Shown piece after piece: positions 35,107 to 43,349 of a stretch of DNA of 64,000 bases. The position numbers and the translations under genes were made by a program. This DNA is from a virus. Position 1 is the stretch's first letter, and every line of letters starts with the position of its first letter. The notes beneath the pieces are model-generated. The model saw nothing but the letters and a program-made list of their open reading frames with translations, made no database searches and was not told where the DNA came from. Where the stretch lies: positions 1-64,000 of IMG/VR virus record IMGVR_UViG_3300013093_003863. The stretch is one strand, 5' to 3'.

Positions 35107-36350
35107 TATTTTTTGGCCTTTGGTGGTTTGATATCGTGCTTGACGTTGCTTTGTCTATTGGAATAGCCTTGCAATCGTTTTTGCACTTGTGCCTTGGTCA
35201 TGCCACCAGCACCCAATTCAGTAACAACGGTAGCAACTGAACTGCTTACAGTGGCACCAGAATCTTCACTTAGTCGATTTAATTCTTGTTTGAGTTGTTG
35301 TCTTAACGACTTTGTTTCGTTAACACTCTCGCCTGCATGTTTAAAATATTGTACTTGACGTTCACGTTTTTCTGCACCGGCTCTAGTGGGATACTTGCCC
35401 AAATTCTTGTCGCCATGTTTGCTCTTTAACTCGTAACCGCCTTTGACTTTAACAATGTGCTCCTCCACACCTTTCTTTAAAAAGTTAGGTATCTCTCCTG
35501 GTGCTTTACTTTTGTTCACGGGCTTTTGTGGTATATTATATTTAGGACCATCAAGTCGAGTGGCAAGTGGACCAAAGTGTTTACTGGCTTTGGGATCGAC
35601 TTCTATACGTTTGCGATTGGGATAACTCAGTGATGTCTTTTCGTCGGCCCAACGTTGGCCTTCCGCCATACCTTGTGGTTGTTGTGCTGACTGATATAAT
35701 TCGGGGTACGCTTTTCTAATATCAATAATAGCATCTTTTACAGTTTTGTTAGTTCTGTCGCCAACTTCTTGGCCTAGTACCTGTCTATTTTGTTTTACAT
35801 ACGTTAAAATATTTCTAACAGTATCAGCATCACGGCCCACTAACTCAAGTGCGTGTGCTCCGTCTCCGTGTGGATATAGTGCTTTTGACCAATTATGCCA
35901 GTCTGATTCTACAGGATTGTAGCCCTCTTCTATGCCTTCCCAATCACTTGGATCGTGTTCGCCATAATAGTAGTGCTCCATGGCCTCTTGACGGCTCCAG
36001 TGATATTTTTGCATTAGATGTTGTATTTTTCTTTCTGCTTCGTCTTCGTCATCAAGCATTTCATTAACAGTTTGTTCAGCATTGCCAATATTGAACGCAG
36101 GCAATCCGTCTTCGTGTTCTTTGTCCATTTCGTGTTGGCTCAATGCATAGTCCATGACAGTGACCATCATTTCTTTAATAGCTCCGAGTTTTTCCTCGAC
36201 CCATTCAGGTAAATGTTCGTTGTCGCTTAACGCACCTTCTAAGTGACTGGCTACACGTACAATGGTGTGCAAGGTGTTTTTGGCCATAGTTGCATCAGTG
36301 CCATCACTGGGTGCATCGGTAAATTCTTGTAAAAATTCTGTGGGTTTCAT
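35106..36350 (-). CDS. Capsid-targeted-type protein with GMAEG and GVEE linkers
   Basis: 414 residues starting MKPTEFLQEF, fitting M-[RK]-x-x-E-F-x-x-E. Internal sites: GIEEG, QGMAEG (E230), GVEEH, SVNET. The piece after GVEE (VKVKGGYELKSKHGDKNLGK, then AEKRERQVQYFKH) is a compact basic module. No enzymatic motif is recognised. An SD (AGGAATCACG) and a GCTAAATA box at 36373-36380, 22 nt upstream, give it a normal leader. Confidence 0.65.
   Translation of the reverse strand: MKPTEFLQEFTDAPSDGTDATMAKNTLHTIVRVASHLEGALSDNEHLPEWVEEKLGAIKEMMVTVMDYALSQHEMDKEHEDGLPAFNIGNAEQTVNEMLDDEDEAERKIQHLMQKYHWSRQEAMEHYYYGEHDPSDWEGIEEGYNPVESDWHNWSKALYPHGDGAHALELVGRDADTVRNILTYVKQNRQVLGQEVGDRTNKTVKDAIIDIRKAYPELYQSAQQPQGMAEGQRWADEKTSLSYPNRKRIEVDPKASKHFGPLATRLDGPKYNIPQKPVNKSKAPGEIPNFLKKGVEEHIVKVKGGYELKSKHGDKNLGKYPTRAGAEKRERQVQYFKHAGESVNETKSLRQQLKQELNRLSEDSGATVSSSVATVVTELGAGGMTKAQVQKRLQGYSNRQSNVKHDIKPPKAKK
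35657..35683 (-). repeat. Linker repeat QPQGMAEGQ
   Basis: A fourth copy of the linker, in a different gene: CAACCACAAGGTATGGCGGA and following bases. Sharing between genes argues for cassette-like spread of the linker. Confidence 0.6.
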
Positions 36351-36372
36351 CGTGATTCCTGAATATATTGTA

Positions 36373-36380
36373 TATTTAGC
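36373..36380 (-). promoter_or_regulatory. Late-type box (GCTAAATA) with leader
   Basis: Minus-strand octamer 22 nt before the ATG at 36350 with AGGAA in between; the usual spacing for a leadered late gene. Confidence 0.45.
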
Positions 36381-36381
36381 G

Positions 36382-36660
36382 TTAAGTAGAAAACGTTAAA
36401 TCTTGTGAATCTACAGTTTTGCTATCAACAGTTAAATTGCGAGGTCTAAATACAGTTTCAGCTCCGCAACTTTCTATACGAACTTGGTGTGTGCCGGATT
36501 CGATATCGACTTCTAAGTTTTCTTGTATGAATATTTCGTATGCGGGCCAGATCCAACTGCGTTCGGTCAATAAGTCATTGTCCACATACACACGATATGC
36601 CGGAGTACCGTGTTGTGTTGTATCACAGTAAACATCGAGCGTGATCACTGTGCGGGCCAT
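36382..36660 (-). CDS. Small beta-sandwich protein (CBM-like)
   Basis: 92 residues, with alternating strands: VITLDVYCDTTQHGTPAYRV, YVDNDLLTERSWIWPAYEIF, VDIESGTHQVRIESCG. The 'ligand-strand + dehydrated YVDN/IDD + H-x-[VL]-x-I' layout is shared with the proteins at 6150-6695 and 37932-38378. SD AGGAGCC. Confidence 0.55.
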   Translation of the reverse strand: MARTVITLDVYCDTTQHGTPAYRVYVDNDLLTERSWIWPAYEIFIQENLEVDIESGTHQVRIESCGAETVFRPRNLTVDSKTVDSQDLTFST

Positions 36661-36661
36661 G

Positions 36662-37903
36662 TTACATGGCTCCTAACTTTCTACCCACAATTATTTCCAG
36701 TTTCTTTTGTTCAAGTTCTTTTAGTTTTGGAGCATACGCACGTTCAGCTTCGGGATCGCCTTTGACCATGTTTTGAATACTGTTGATACGCATGTCGATC
36801 ATGTCTAATAGATTTTGTTTGGCTCGAGCAAGGCCACTATCAAAACTATCATTTTCTTTCAAGCCCCGACCCACGGTATTTTTAACTGGTGTTTGGCCAG
36901 TTTTGGGTGCTTTAACTCCGGTCAAATGAAGTGCCTTCATTTCGTCGCCCAATGTCTTGCCAGTTACTGCATTTTGATCGCCAGCAGTGCTCATTACATA
37001 GCGTGGATCATTCCCGCCTTTGACCACACCAACCCCGCCCATTTCACTGACTAGAGAATTGGCTCGCTTGGCACTCTTTTTAACCTCCATACCACCTGCA
37101 GGTTCAGCCGGTGCCGGTAACCGTGTAGCGGTCTTTGCTGGTGGTGTCCCGGCAACAGGTTCGGCTCCCGAATCCGGGGTTATTTTATTGAATATGTGTA
37201 CCAGCTCGGGAGTGGCACGTCCATATAATGCCTTTAAGAAAGCATCACGTTGCTTGGGGTCGTTTCTAACTTGGTTGTAGACTGCACGGCATTCGGTGCC
37301 ATGACTGATATCCACTATTTCACCATTTACAGTAAACGGCACTTTCTTTTCGGGAACAACCAGCACATAAGCATGTCCTTCACCTACAGTAACAGTGTCA
37401 GTTAGATTCTTTGGTAATGTTTTAAACGGCTTTTCGTCGCCCACTGCTTTTCCCGGGGGAATAGTGGCTCGACGTCCTGTGGGCGTAAACTCTTGATAAA
37501 AGCTATCAACTTCCAAACGTTCTTTGTCGGGAGCACCAACGGCAAAAATTAAAACTGTAGAGTTTGTATCGATTCCAGCAGCCGCTACCACTGAATCTAT
37601 CCCGTAAGGATCATTGACCAATAGTATTTGATGATCGTTGACTCCAGCTGCCTTCATGAGCTGGATTTTTTCATTGGCGTTAAACGGATTCTTGGGAAGT
37701 GATTTCTTGTCGTATTTTTGTCCCGATGCTATTTTGTCTTGAACTGTATTGGGACTAGTGGTAATACGCACATTGTCAGCACCAAATTTGGCCTGCAACA
37801 GTTTTAGTACAGCAAGATGCCCTTGATGAAAGGGCTGAAAGCGTCCGGGATAAGCTACCAGTACACGACGCTCTTGTGCTTCAAATAATTCAGTGACAAA
37901 CAT
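36662..37903 (-). CDS. HxGH nucleotidyltransferase (NMNAT/cytidylyltransferase-like) with capsid-targeting-like N-terminus
   Basis: 413 residues. MFVTELFEAQ at the start resembles a short targeting peptide (ELFE|A). The nucleotidyltransferase core follows: VAYPGRFQPFHQGHLAVLKL holds HxGH, then ITTSPNTV, and later STVLIFAVGAPDKERLE near residue 130. This superfamily makes NAD, CoA or CDP-alcohols. From about residue 270 a linker-like region (SLVSEMGGVGVVKGG) leads to a helical C-terminus. If injected, it could rebuild NAD early in infection, but this is speculation. Confidence 0.72.
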   Translation of the reverse strand: MFVTELFEAQERRVLVAYPGRFQPFHQGHLAVLKLLQAKFGADNVRITTSPNTVQDKIASGQKYDKKSLPKNPFNANEKIQLMKAAGVNDHQILLVNDPYGIDSVVAAAGIDTNSTVLIFAVGAPDKERLEVDSFYQEFTPTGRRATIPPGKAVGDEKPFKTLPKNLTDTVTVGEGHAYVLVVPEKKVPFTVNGEIVDISHGTECRAVYNQVRNDPKQRDAFLKALYGRATPELVHIFNKITPDSGAEPVAGTPPAKTATRLPAPAEPAGGMEVKKSAKRANSLVSEMGGVGVVKGGNDPRYVMSTAGDQNAVTGKTLGDEMKALHLTGVKAPKTGQTPVKNTVGRGLKENDSFDSGLARAKQNLLDMIDMRINSIQNMVKGDPEAERAYAPKLKELEQKKLEIIVGRKLGAM

Positions 37904-37923
37904 AGTAATATTCTCTATTACTA

Positions 37924-37931
37924 TATTTAGT
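37924..37931 (-). promoter_or_regulatory. Late-type box (ACTAAATA) with leader
   Basis: Minus-strand octamer 20 nt upstream of the nucleotidyltransferase ATG at 37903. The leader is A+T-rich with only weak ribosome-site character. Confidence 0.4.
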
Positions 37932-38378
37932 TTATATTGTTTCTAACAACCAAATATAAAACGGACAAGCAAACGGCAGTTCCCATGCACCGTTCCAGCC
38001 GAGATCCACACATCGGGTCAACACAGGACGATCAGGATCATCGGCACGAAATTGAGTCTTGAAAACTAATATACTGTCCAAGTCAACTTCGTCAATCGTG
38101 ATTTTTTTAATGTTCAGCAGCATGTCCTTGACTATTGCAGTCTTGTCGGCATTTTCCACAGTGTCGTCATTGGTTTTATTTTCCAATCGGATCTTGAGCA
38201 TGTGATCGGTTTCGGCAAGCTCGAGATCGAATTCGATTGTTTCAACTTCGCCACTGGGATTTTTAACCAAAGCCCTGACAATTTCTGTATCATCCACCAG
38301 GATCGAGTACTCGGGCACCTTGTGCCAATAAGTACCTCCCAGTGTGATTTTGAAATGAAGTTTTTCGGTCTTGGACAT
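37932..38378 (-). CDS. Beta-sandwich (CBM-like) protein
   Basis: 148 residues. YSILVDDTEIVRALVKNPSG, FDLELAETDHMLKIRLENK and LLNIKKITIDEVDLD line up with the first 90 residues of 6150-6695 in order and spacing. The C-terminal LGWNGAWELPFACPFYIWLL is aromatic, suiting sugar or surface contacts. Likely a virion component. Confidence 0.6.
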   Translation of the reverse strand: MSKTEKLHFKITLGGTYWHKVPEYSILVDDTEIVRALVKNPSGEVETIEFDLELAETDHMLKIRLENKTNDDTVENADKTAIVKDMLLNIKKITIDEVDLDSILVFKTQFRADDPDRPVLTRCVDLGWNGAWELPFACPFYIWLLETI

Positions 38379-38380
38379 GA

Positions 38381-39265
38381 TTACGCCGGTGTTGGAGCAG
38401 CTTCTAGTTTTTGTCCTTGTGCAGCCAGGGTATCTTCAATGATGCCCATGCTTCCACGCTCGGCAATTTTTAGTTTGTCCAAGTCTCCGGCATACTCGTA
38501 GTGTCCCACGTGATTCAACAACACTTTGCTGTGTGCCCAAATCTCGCCACCTAGTTCTTGCCAGCGTCGGCAAAACAACCAATCTTCGCTCAAGTAGTGT
38601 CCACGCTCGTCGATCTTGCAATCAAAGATACTATACATCATGGGCTCGAATTGTTTGCCTAGGCCCACATCGTCGACATATTTTGTTTCGGGATGTGCCT
38701 TGATCAAGTCTTCGTATACCTTGCGTTTGAACATCAAGAAGCCGGTGCCCATGGTGTCCACTGTAAAGATATCGCCTTGAATCTTGGTTTCGGGTTTGAG
38801 ATTGATAACATAATTGACTGGCAAGGCTTTCTTGGGATACAGGCCACCGATCACGTCTTTCTCGTATGCCATCATTTGCAGTATGGACTCGGGCTGGAAT
38901 CTAATATCAGCATCAATAAACATAAAGTGAGTGGCTTGAGTATTGGTCATCATCTTGGCCATCAAGTTGTTGCGTGCACGTGTCACCAAACTCTCGTTTA
39001 CCATGGTGTCCAAGCTCCAGTTTAGACCGGCTTGTTGTGCCAACAAAATAAAGCGTAACAAGCTGGTCATTGTGGGTTCACTTACCATACCACCATAACA
39101 AGGAATACCAATGTGCAAATGATTCTTTCTAAAATCATACGGGGTACCTTGTGGTTGAGGTTGTTGTGCCTGTGCAGCTTGTGCAGCCTGTTTGGCAGCA
39201 GCAGCCTTGATCAAAGCCACGGCATCGTTTTGACTCTTTTTAGCGTCAGGTTTTTTAGTACTCAT
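38381..39265 (-). CDS. GT2-like (GT-A fold) glycosyltransferase
   Basis: 294 residues from the ATG at 39265 with AAGGAAAAC upstream. After an Ala/Gln-rich basic N-tail, the GT-A core appears: IGIPCYGGMVSEPTMTSLLR, FMFIDADIRFQPESIL with a D-x-D metal site, and GTGFLMFKRKVY. Similar proteins are common in T4-like phages of water bacteria. Acceptor unknown. Confidence 0.75.
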   Translation of the reverse strand: MSTKKPDAKKSQNDAVALIKAAAAKQAAQAAQAQQPQPQGTPYDFRKNHLHIGIPCYGGMVSEPTMTSLLRFILLAQQAGLNWSLDTMVNESLVTRARNNLMAKMMTNTQATHFMFIDADIRFQPESILQMMAYEKDVIGGLYPKKALPVNYVINLKPETKIQGDIFTVDTMGTGFLMFKRKVYEDLIKAHPETKYVDDVGLGKQFEPMMYSIFDCKIDERGHYLSEDWLFCRRWQELGGEIWAHSKVLLNHVGHYEYAGDLDKLKIAERGSMGIIEDTLAAQGQKLEAAPTPA

Positions 39266-39287
39266 GTTTTCCTTTTTGGTTAATTGA

Positions 39288-39464
39288 TTATGCTTTGCTA
39301 ACTTCGACAACAACTCCGTTGCCAAGTAATTCTTCGGCCACTGATGCCAATGCTGACATTGTATCTTCTGATACAATATCGCTATCAGTGACAGTAGCTT
39401 CAGGTGTGTTTTTGTGCAATTTGCTAACTGTGATAACGATCACTTCTTCTTGAATCCGTGCCAT
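39288..39464 (-). CDS. Small acidic protein (58 aa)
   Basis: A short frame from the second of two adjacent ATGs (39464), 6 nt after AAGGAG. The translation begins MARIQEEVIVITVSKLHK and ends VVVEVSKA. It fills the gap between the glycosyltransferase and the gene at 39497. Two beta strands flank an acidic helix; no family is recognised. Confidence 0.6.
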   Translation of the reverse strand: MARIQEEVIVITVSKLHKNTPEATVTDSDIVSEDTMSALASVAEELLGNGVVVEVSKA

Positions 39465-39490
39465 CATGCACTCCTTGAATTATATACAGA

Positions 39491-39498
39491 TATTTATT
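39491..39498 (-). promoter_or_regulatory. Late-type box (AATAAATA)
   Basis: Minus-strand octamer 26 nt before the 58-residue gene with AAGGAG in the leader. Confidence 0.45.
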
Positions 39499-40201
39499 AG
39501 GCCTGTACAACCTCGTGAATTTTTCCCACTATACCCGGACTCATTAAAGAGAGCATGGTCACAACGCCCAAATCATTGGTGTAGAAAAAAGCTCCCCACA
39601 TGCCTGGATAGGGTCGTTTCAAATTGTGTCTTAACCCGGCAGTGAGTTTTACATCTTCTTGACTTTCTAATAGATTAAGCATTTGTTCTTTTAGTAGCAA
39701 ATCGTAAGTGCCATCTCTCAACAGTATCTTATATTTAAAAGGTATTTTTGGAGCAATGATTACATCTGAACAGAGCAATTCTTCTGTGCCTGCCCGCGGA
39801 CCAGTTATAGCCCGAATGCAACTATAAGTCGATAAGATTTTTGCTACTGATTTTAAATCATTTTCGTCTTTTGTATAAAATTGAACATTAGAATCTTCAA
39901 TACGAGTTTTTGTAAGAGATACAAAATTTTCTTTCAGTGTCCTGATACTTTTTAATAAACCAAAATCGACTTTATCGTACCTATCGGCTTGTGCTTTGTG
40001 TCGCCAACTGCCGCCCCAATTGCTTCGATTTTGAGCTTGAAGTTTCAATAGTTCTACGGCACGTTCGGTATTATCATAACAAGCCACTTGAGCACAGTCG
40101 GCATGTATTTCCATACGCCAAAGATACTGACCCCAGAATCGTTTCTTGGTCTCTTTGAACTTGATACCGTAATTAAGACTGTTCCAGAATGATGTATCCA
40201 T
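39497..40201 (-). CDS. Hypothetical protein (234 aa)
   Basis: Start taken as the ATG at 40201, inside the end of the clpA-like gene (29-nt overlap); a shorter start is possible. Basic N-terminal half rich in Trp and Arg (WGQYLWRMEIH, RSNWGGSWRHKAQADRYDK); C-terminal part alpha/beta, ending VVTMLSLMSPGIVGKIHEVV. No recognised family. Confidence 0.55.
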   Translation of the reverse strand: MDTSFWNSLNYGIKFKETKKRFWGQYLWRMEIHADCAQVACYDNTERAVELLKLQAQNRSNWGGSWRHKAQADRYDKVDFGLLKSIRTLKENFVSLTKTRIEDSNVQFYTKDENDLKSVAKILSTYSCIRAITGPRAGTEELLCSDVIIAPKIPFKYKILLRDGTYDLLLKEQMLNLLESQEDVKLTAGLRHNLKRPYPGMWGAFFYTNDLGVVTMLSLMSPGIVGKIHEVVQA

Positions 40202-42452
40202 TTTCGTCCACAGTAGGTTGTTGAAGTTGCATTTTGGGCGAGAATATAAATTCACCAGCATAGTCAACTTCAATTACAGTATCACGTGCAACACTTTCAA
40301 ACAAGATCTTTTTACTCAGTGGTACTTTGATCAAATCATTTATCTTGCGTGCCAAGGGCCTTGCACCCATTTTGCTATCGTAGCCGACCGCGGCCAATCG
40401 ATCAACTGCAGCCTCGGTCAACGTGATCTTGATTGCTTTTTCGCTCAACAACTCGTTGACTTCGTTGATAAATTTAATAACAATTTTTTTGATACTAACT
40501 TGTGTAAGTCGATTGAACTTGCAAACACTGTCCAGTCTATTGCGGAATTCGGGTCTAAAGAATTCTTTGACTGCTCGGTCGTCTTCGTCGGTCTTTTGCA
40601 GTTCGGTACTAAATCCAATGGTGTTACGCTCGTTGTCGCTGGCACCCAAGTTGCTGGTTAGAATAACAATACAGTTACGTGCGTCGGCTTTCTTGCCGTT
40701 GCTGCTGGTAATTATTCCTTCGTCCATGAGTGCCAGCAACACATTCATTACATCGGGATGTGCTTTCTCAACTTCGTCAAACAGGATAACCGAGTTGGGA
40801 TTCTTTTCAATATCGCTGATTAACATGCCACCTCCCAAGTTGCCGTCATCGTAGCCCACATACCCGGGAGGAGCACCGATCAATTTGGCCATGCTGTGTT
40901 TTTCTTGATACTCGCTCATGTCGTAACGCAACATTCGCATGCCCATACCTTCGGCAAGCAATTTGGCCAGTTCGGTTTTACCAGTGCCGGTTGGTCCCAA
41001 GAACAAAAAGTTGCCCACTGGCTTGTTGAGACTTTTTAAGCCGGCTCGTGCCACGTAGATCTTTTCCAATACTGTGTCAACTACACTATCTTGTCCGTAC
41101 AGTTTTGTCTTGATAGTGTCTTCCAGTCCCACCAGGCTCTTGGTACTTTCGCTACCAATTTGTTCGGCCGGTATCTTGATAAATTTACTGATAACATCCA
41201 CTATGTTGCTTTTGGTAACAGTCCAATCCACGGCATGTATTTTCAATCGTGCTGCTGCTGTGTCGACGAGATCAATGGCTTTGTCAGGCAAACGTCGATC
41301 TGTTTGATAACGTACACTGAGATCAACAGCAGCTTCAATGGCATCGTCACCGATCTTGCCACCATGAAATGCTTCAAAATATTCTCGTAGATTGTACAAG
41401 ATTTCTTTTGCCACTGTGGGAGTGGGCTCTTCAACAACAATTCTACAGAACCTACGCATCAAGGCACGATCCTTTTCAAAACTCTGTGTGTACTCTTCCC
41501 AGGTGGTACTGGCCAAGACCTTGATACTGCCCTTGGACAAGGCCGGTTTGATCATGTTGGCAAAGTCCACACCTGATCCGCTACTGCCCGATCCGGCACC
41601 ACGCATTTGATGTGCTTCGTCAATGAACAAAACACATTTGCCTTTTAGTTGCAGTGCCGCAATTACGTCTTTGAACTTTTCTTCAAACTCGCCGCGATAT
41701 TTGCTTCCGGCAAGCAAATTGCCAATATCTAGATTGTAAACAGTGTAGTCTTTCAAGTAATCGGGGCAGTCACCATTCACAATGTTACGTGCCAGGCCTT
41801 CGGCAATGGCAGTTTTACCTACACCGGCATCGCCTACCAGTAACACGTTGCTTTTGTTACGCTTGGCCAAAACTTGTGCTATTTCATCTAGTTCAAAGTC
41901 TCTGCCCACCACCGGATCAATTTTGCCTTCTTTGGCCTGTACATTTAAATTTTCACAGTACTCTCTCAGTATCTCATCGGCTCGAACATTGTTTGTTCTA
42001 CGTGCCGGTCTTGCTTCGGTATAGTTGTTACGATAAAATTCAATTAGTTCTAGTTTGTTGATGCCGTATTTGTTGAAAAAGTAACTGGCATGACTATTGG
42101 CTTCGGCAGCAATACTCAAAAATATATCAATTACTTGAGCATGGCTACGACCCGAAAACATCACTTGTGTCAGTGCACGATTAAACACACGTTCTAGGCT
42201 TTGTGTTTTCTTTGGTGTTGTATTTTCTTCTGTGGTGATAATGTAGGTTTGTTTGTGCAAGTATTCTTCTAGATCAGTTGCCAATCCAGCAACATCGATC
42301 CCGAAGTTGGCCAACAATTCGTTGAACGGTTTAAACACTATTAAACCATGTGCAAGATGTTCGAGTGTTACATATTCATGATTGTGTTGTTTGGCCAATT
42401 CGGTGGCATTTTGTATTACCACTTCAATTTCGGGATTTGTATGTAAGCTCAT
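40173..42452 (-). CDS. clpA: ClpA-like AAA+ unfoldase
   Basis: 759 residues, essentially the length of host ClpA. An N-domain (1-140) is followed by D1 with GDAGVGKTAIAEGLARN (about 207) and VLFIDEAHQM, then D2 with GPTGTGKTELAKLLAEG (about 487), VILFDEVEKAH and the arginine finger region FRPEFRNRLDSV. No ClpB middle domain. NTIGFSTELQ near 612 is an IGF/L loop of the type that docks on ClpP. It may redirect host ClpP to chosen substrates. ACTAAATA lies 5 nt before the ATG; no Shine-Dalgarno. Confidence 0.93.
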   Translation of the reverse strand: MSLHTNPEIEVVIQNATELAKQHNHEYVTLEHLAHGLIVFKPFNELLANFGIDVAGLATDLEEYLHKQTYIITTEENTTPKKTQSLERVFNRALTQVMFSGRSHAQVIDIFLSIAAEANSHASYFFNKYGINKLELIEFYRNNYTEARPARRTNNVRADEILREYCENLNVQAKEGKIDPVVGRDFELDEIAQVLAKRNKSNVLLVGDAGVGKTAIAEGLARNIVNGDCPDYLKDYTVYNLDIGNLLAGSKYRGEFEEKFKDVIAALQLKGKCVLFIDEAHQMRGAGSGSSGSGVDFANMIKPALSKGSIKVLASTTWEEYTQSFEKDRALMRRFCRIVVEEPTPTVAKEILYNLREYFEAFHGGKIGDDAIEAAVDLSVRYQTDRRLPDKAIDLVDTAAARLKIHAVDWTVTKSNIVDVISKFIKIPAEQIGSESTKSLVGLEDTIKTKLYGQDSVVDTVLEKIYVARAGLKSLNKPVGNFLFLGPTGTGKTELAKLLAEGMGMRMLRYDMSEYQEKHSMAKLIGAPPGYVGYDDGNLGGGMLISDIEKNPNSVILFDEVEKAHPDVMNVLLALMDEGIITSSNGKKADARNCIVILTSNLGASDNERNTIGFSTELQKTDEDDRAVKEFFRPEFRNRLDSVCKFNRLTQVSIKKIVIKFINEVNELLSEKAIKITLTEAAVDRLAAVGYDSKMGARPLARKINDLIKVPLSKKILFESVARDTVIEVDYAGEFIFSPKMQLQQPTVDENGYIILEQS

Positions 42453-42457
42453 AAAAA

Positions 42458-42465
42458 TATTTAGT
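42458..42465 (-). promoter_or_regulatory. Late-type box (ACTAAATA) 5 nt before clpA-like ATG
   Basis: Minus-strand ACTAAATA contains the TAA of the dnaJ-like gene, then TTTTT and the ATG at 42452. Leaderless geometry. Confidence 0.5.
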
Positions 42466-43303
42466 TAGAGTTGAGTATGTTTTGGATAGTGTCAAGTTGT
42501 TGTTGATCGAGATTTTTAGGAACAGTCACAGTCATCTCGGCATATAAATCTCCTCGATGTTCTGAATGCATTTGATATATTCCCTGTTGTGCCAATCTGA
42601 ATTTAACGTTGGGTTGTGTACCCGGTGGAATAGCAATGGTAAATTTTTTATTGTCAAGACCAACAACTTCGGCAACACCGCCTACTATTGCAGTTAAACA
42701 GTTTACACTAAACCGGGTGTGTAAGTCAATGCCATTTGATACATGAAAATTGTCGTTGGCATGAACTGTTATCTGCACAAACAAATCGCCACGCGGCAAA
42801 GTATTAAACATATTATCGCCAAGTCCGGGATATTTTATTTGAGTTCCGCTTGTTACTCCACGTGGAACCATGACTTCTACTGCTTCTCTTGTGCCAGTGG
42901 TGGTTTGTATGCTAATTGTCTTGGCTTGCTCGTGCAAGGTTTCTGCTAGACTAATTGGCAATTCGATCCGTAAATCTTTATTGCGTCTCTGTTGTTGTGG
43001 ACGTAAATGTGCAAAAGGATCGTTTCCAAATCCAAAGTTTTTGAATATTTCTTGTATGTCGGGATGCCCGCCATTGTGCCAAGTAAAGTGTACTCCGCCG
43101 GAGCCGGGATTGCGACGCTCGTGGTCATAGCGTTGACGTCGGTCACTATCGGACAAAGTATCATACGCAGTTTGAATCTCTTGAAATTTTTGAGTATCTC
43201 CGCCTTTATCGGGATGATGCTGGCTGGCCAATTTTCGGTAAGCTCGTTTGATTTCATCGGTTCCGGCAGATTCTTCAACACCTAGTGTTTCATAATGAGT
43301 CAT
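42461..43303 (-). CDS. DnaJ/CbpA-like cochaperone
   Basis: 280 residues. J-domain at 1-65 with H30-P31-D32, a short Gly/Phe linker (FTWHNGGHPDIQEIF), then two substrate-binding beta domains (EVMVPRGVTSGTQIKYPGLG; GDLFVQITVHANDNF). No CxxCxGxG zinc finger, so it is CbpA-like. It can stimulate host DnaK ATPase and works beside the ClpA-like unfoldase. The promoter -10 box is 6 nt before the ATG. Confidence 0.9.
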   Translation of the reverse strand: MTHYETLGVEESAGTDEIKRAYRKLASQHHPDKGGDTQKFQEIQTAYDTLSDSDRRQRYDHERRNPGSGGVHFTWHNGGHPDIQEIFKNFGFGNDPFAHLRPQQQRRNKDLRIELPISLAETLHEQAKTISIQTTTGTREAVEVMVPRGVTSGTQIKYPGLGDNMFNTLPRGDLFVQITVHANDNFHVSNGIDLHTRFSVNCLTAIVGGVAEVVGLDNKKFTIAIPPGTQPNVKFRLAQQGIYQMHSEHRGDLYAEMTVTVPKNLDQQQLDTIQNILNSN

Positions 43304-43309
43304 AGTATT

Positions 43310-43338
43310 ATTATAAATGAAAAACCGGACAGAGTCAA
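43310..43338 (-). promoter_or_regulatory. Sigma70-like promoter of dnaJ-like gene, leaderless, nested in a terminator
   Basis: Minus strand TTGACT (43333-43338), 17 nt, TATAAT (43310-43315), AATACT, then ATG at 43303. The -35 box lies mostly in the loop of the terminator hairpin of the gene upstream. Confidence 0.75.
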
Positions 43339-43349
43339 CATGTCCGGTT
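43319..43349 (-). terminator. Rho-independent terminator after the holin-like gene
   Basis: Minus strand AACCGGACA (43341-43349), loop of 9, TGTCCGGTT (43323-43331) and a run of T (TTTTTC). A 9-bp perfect stem with U-run; reads on the minus strand only. Confidence 0.85.
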
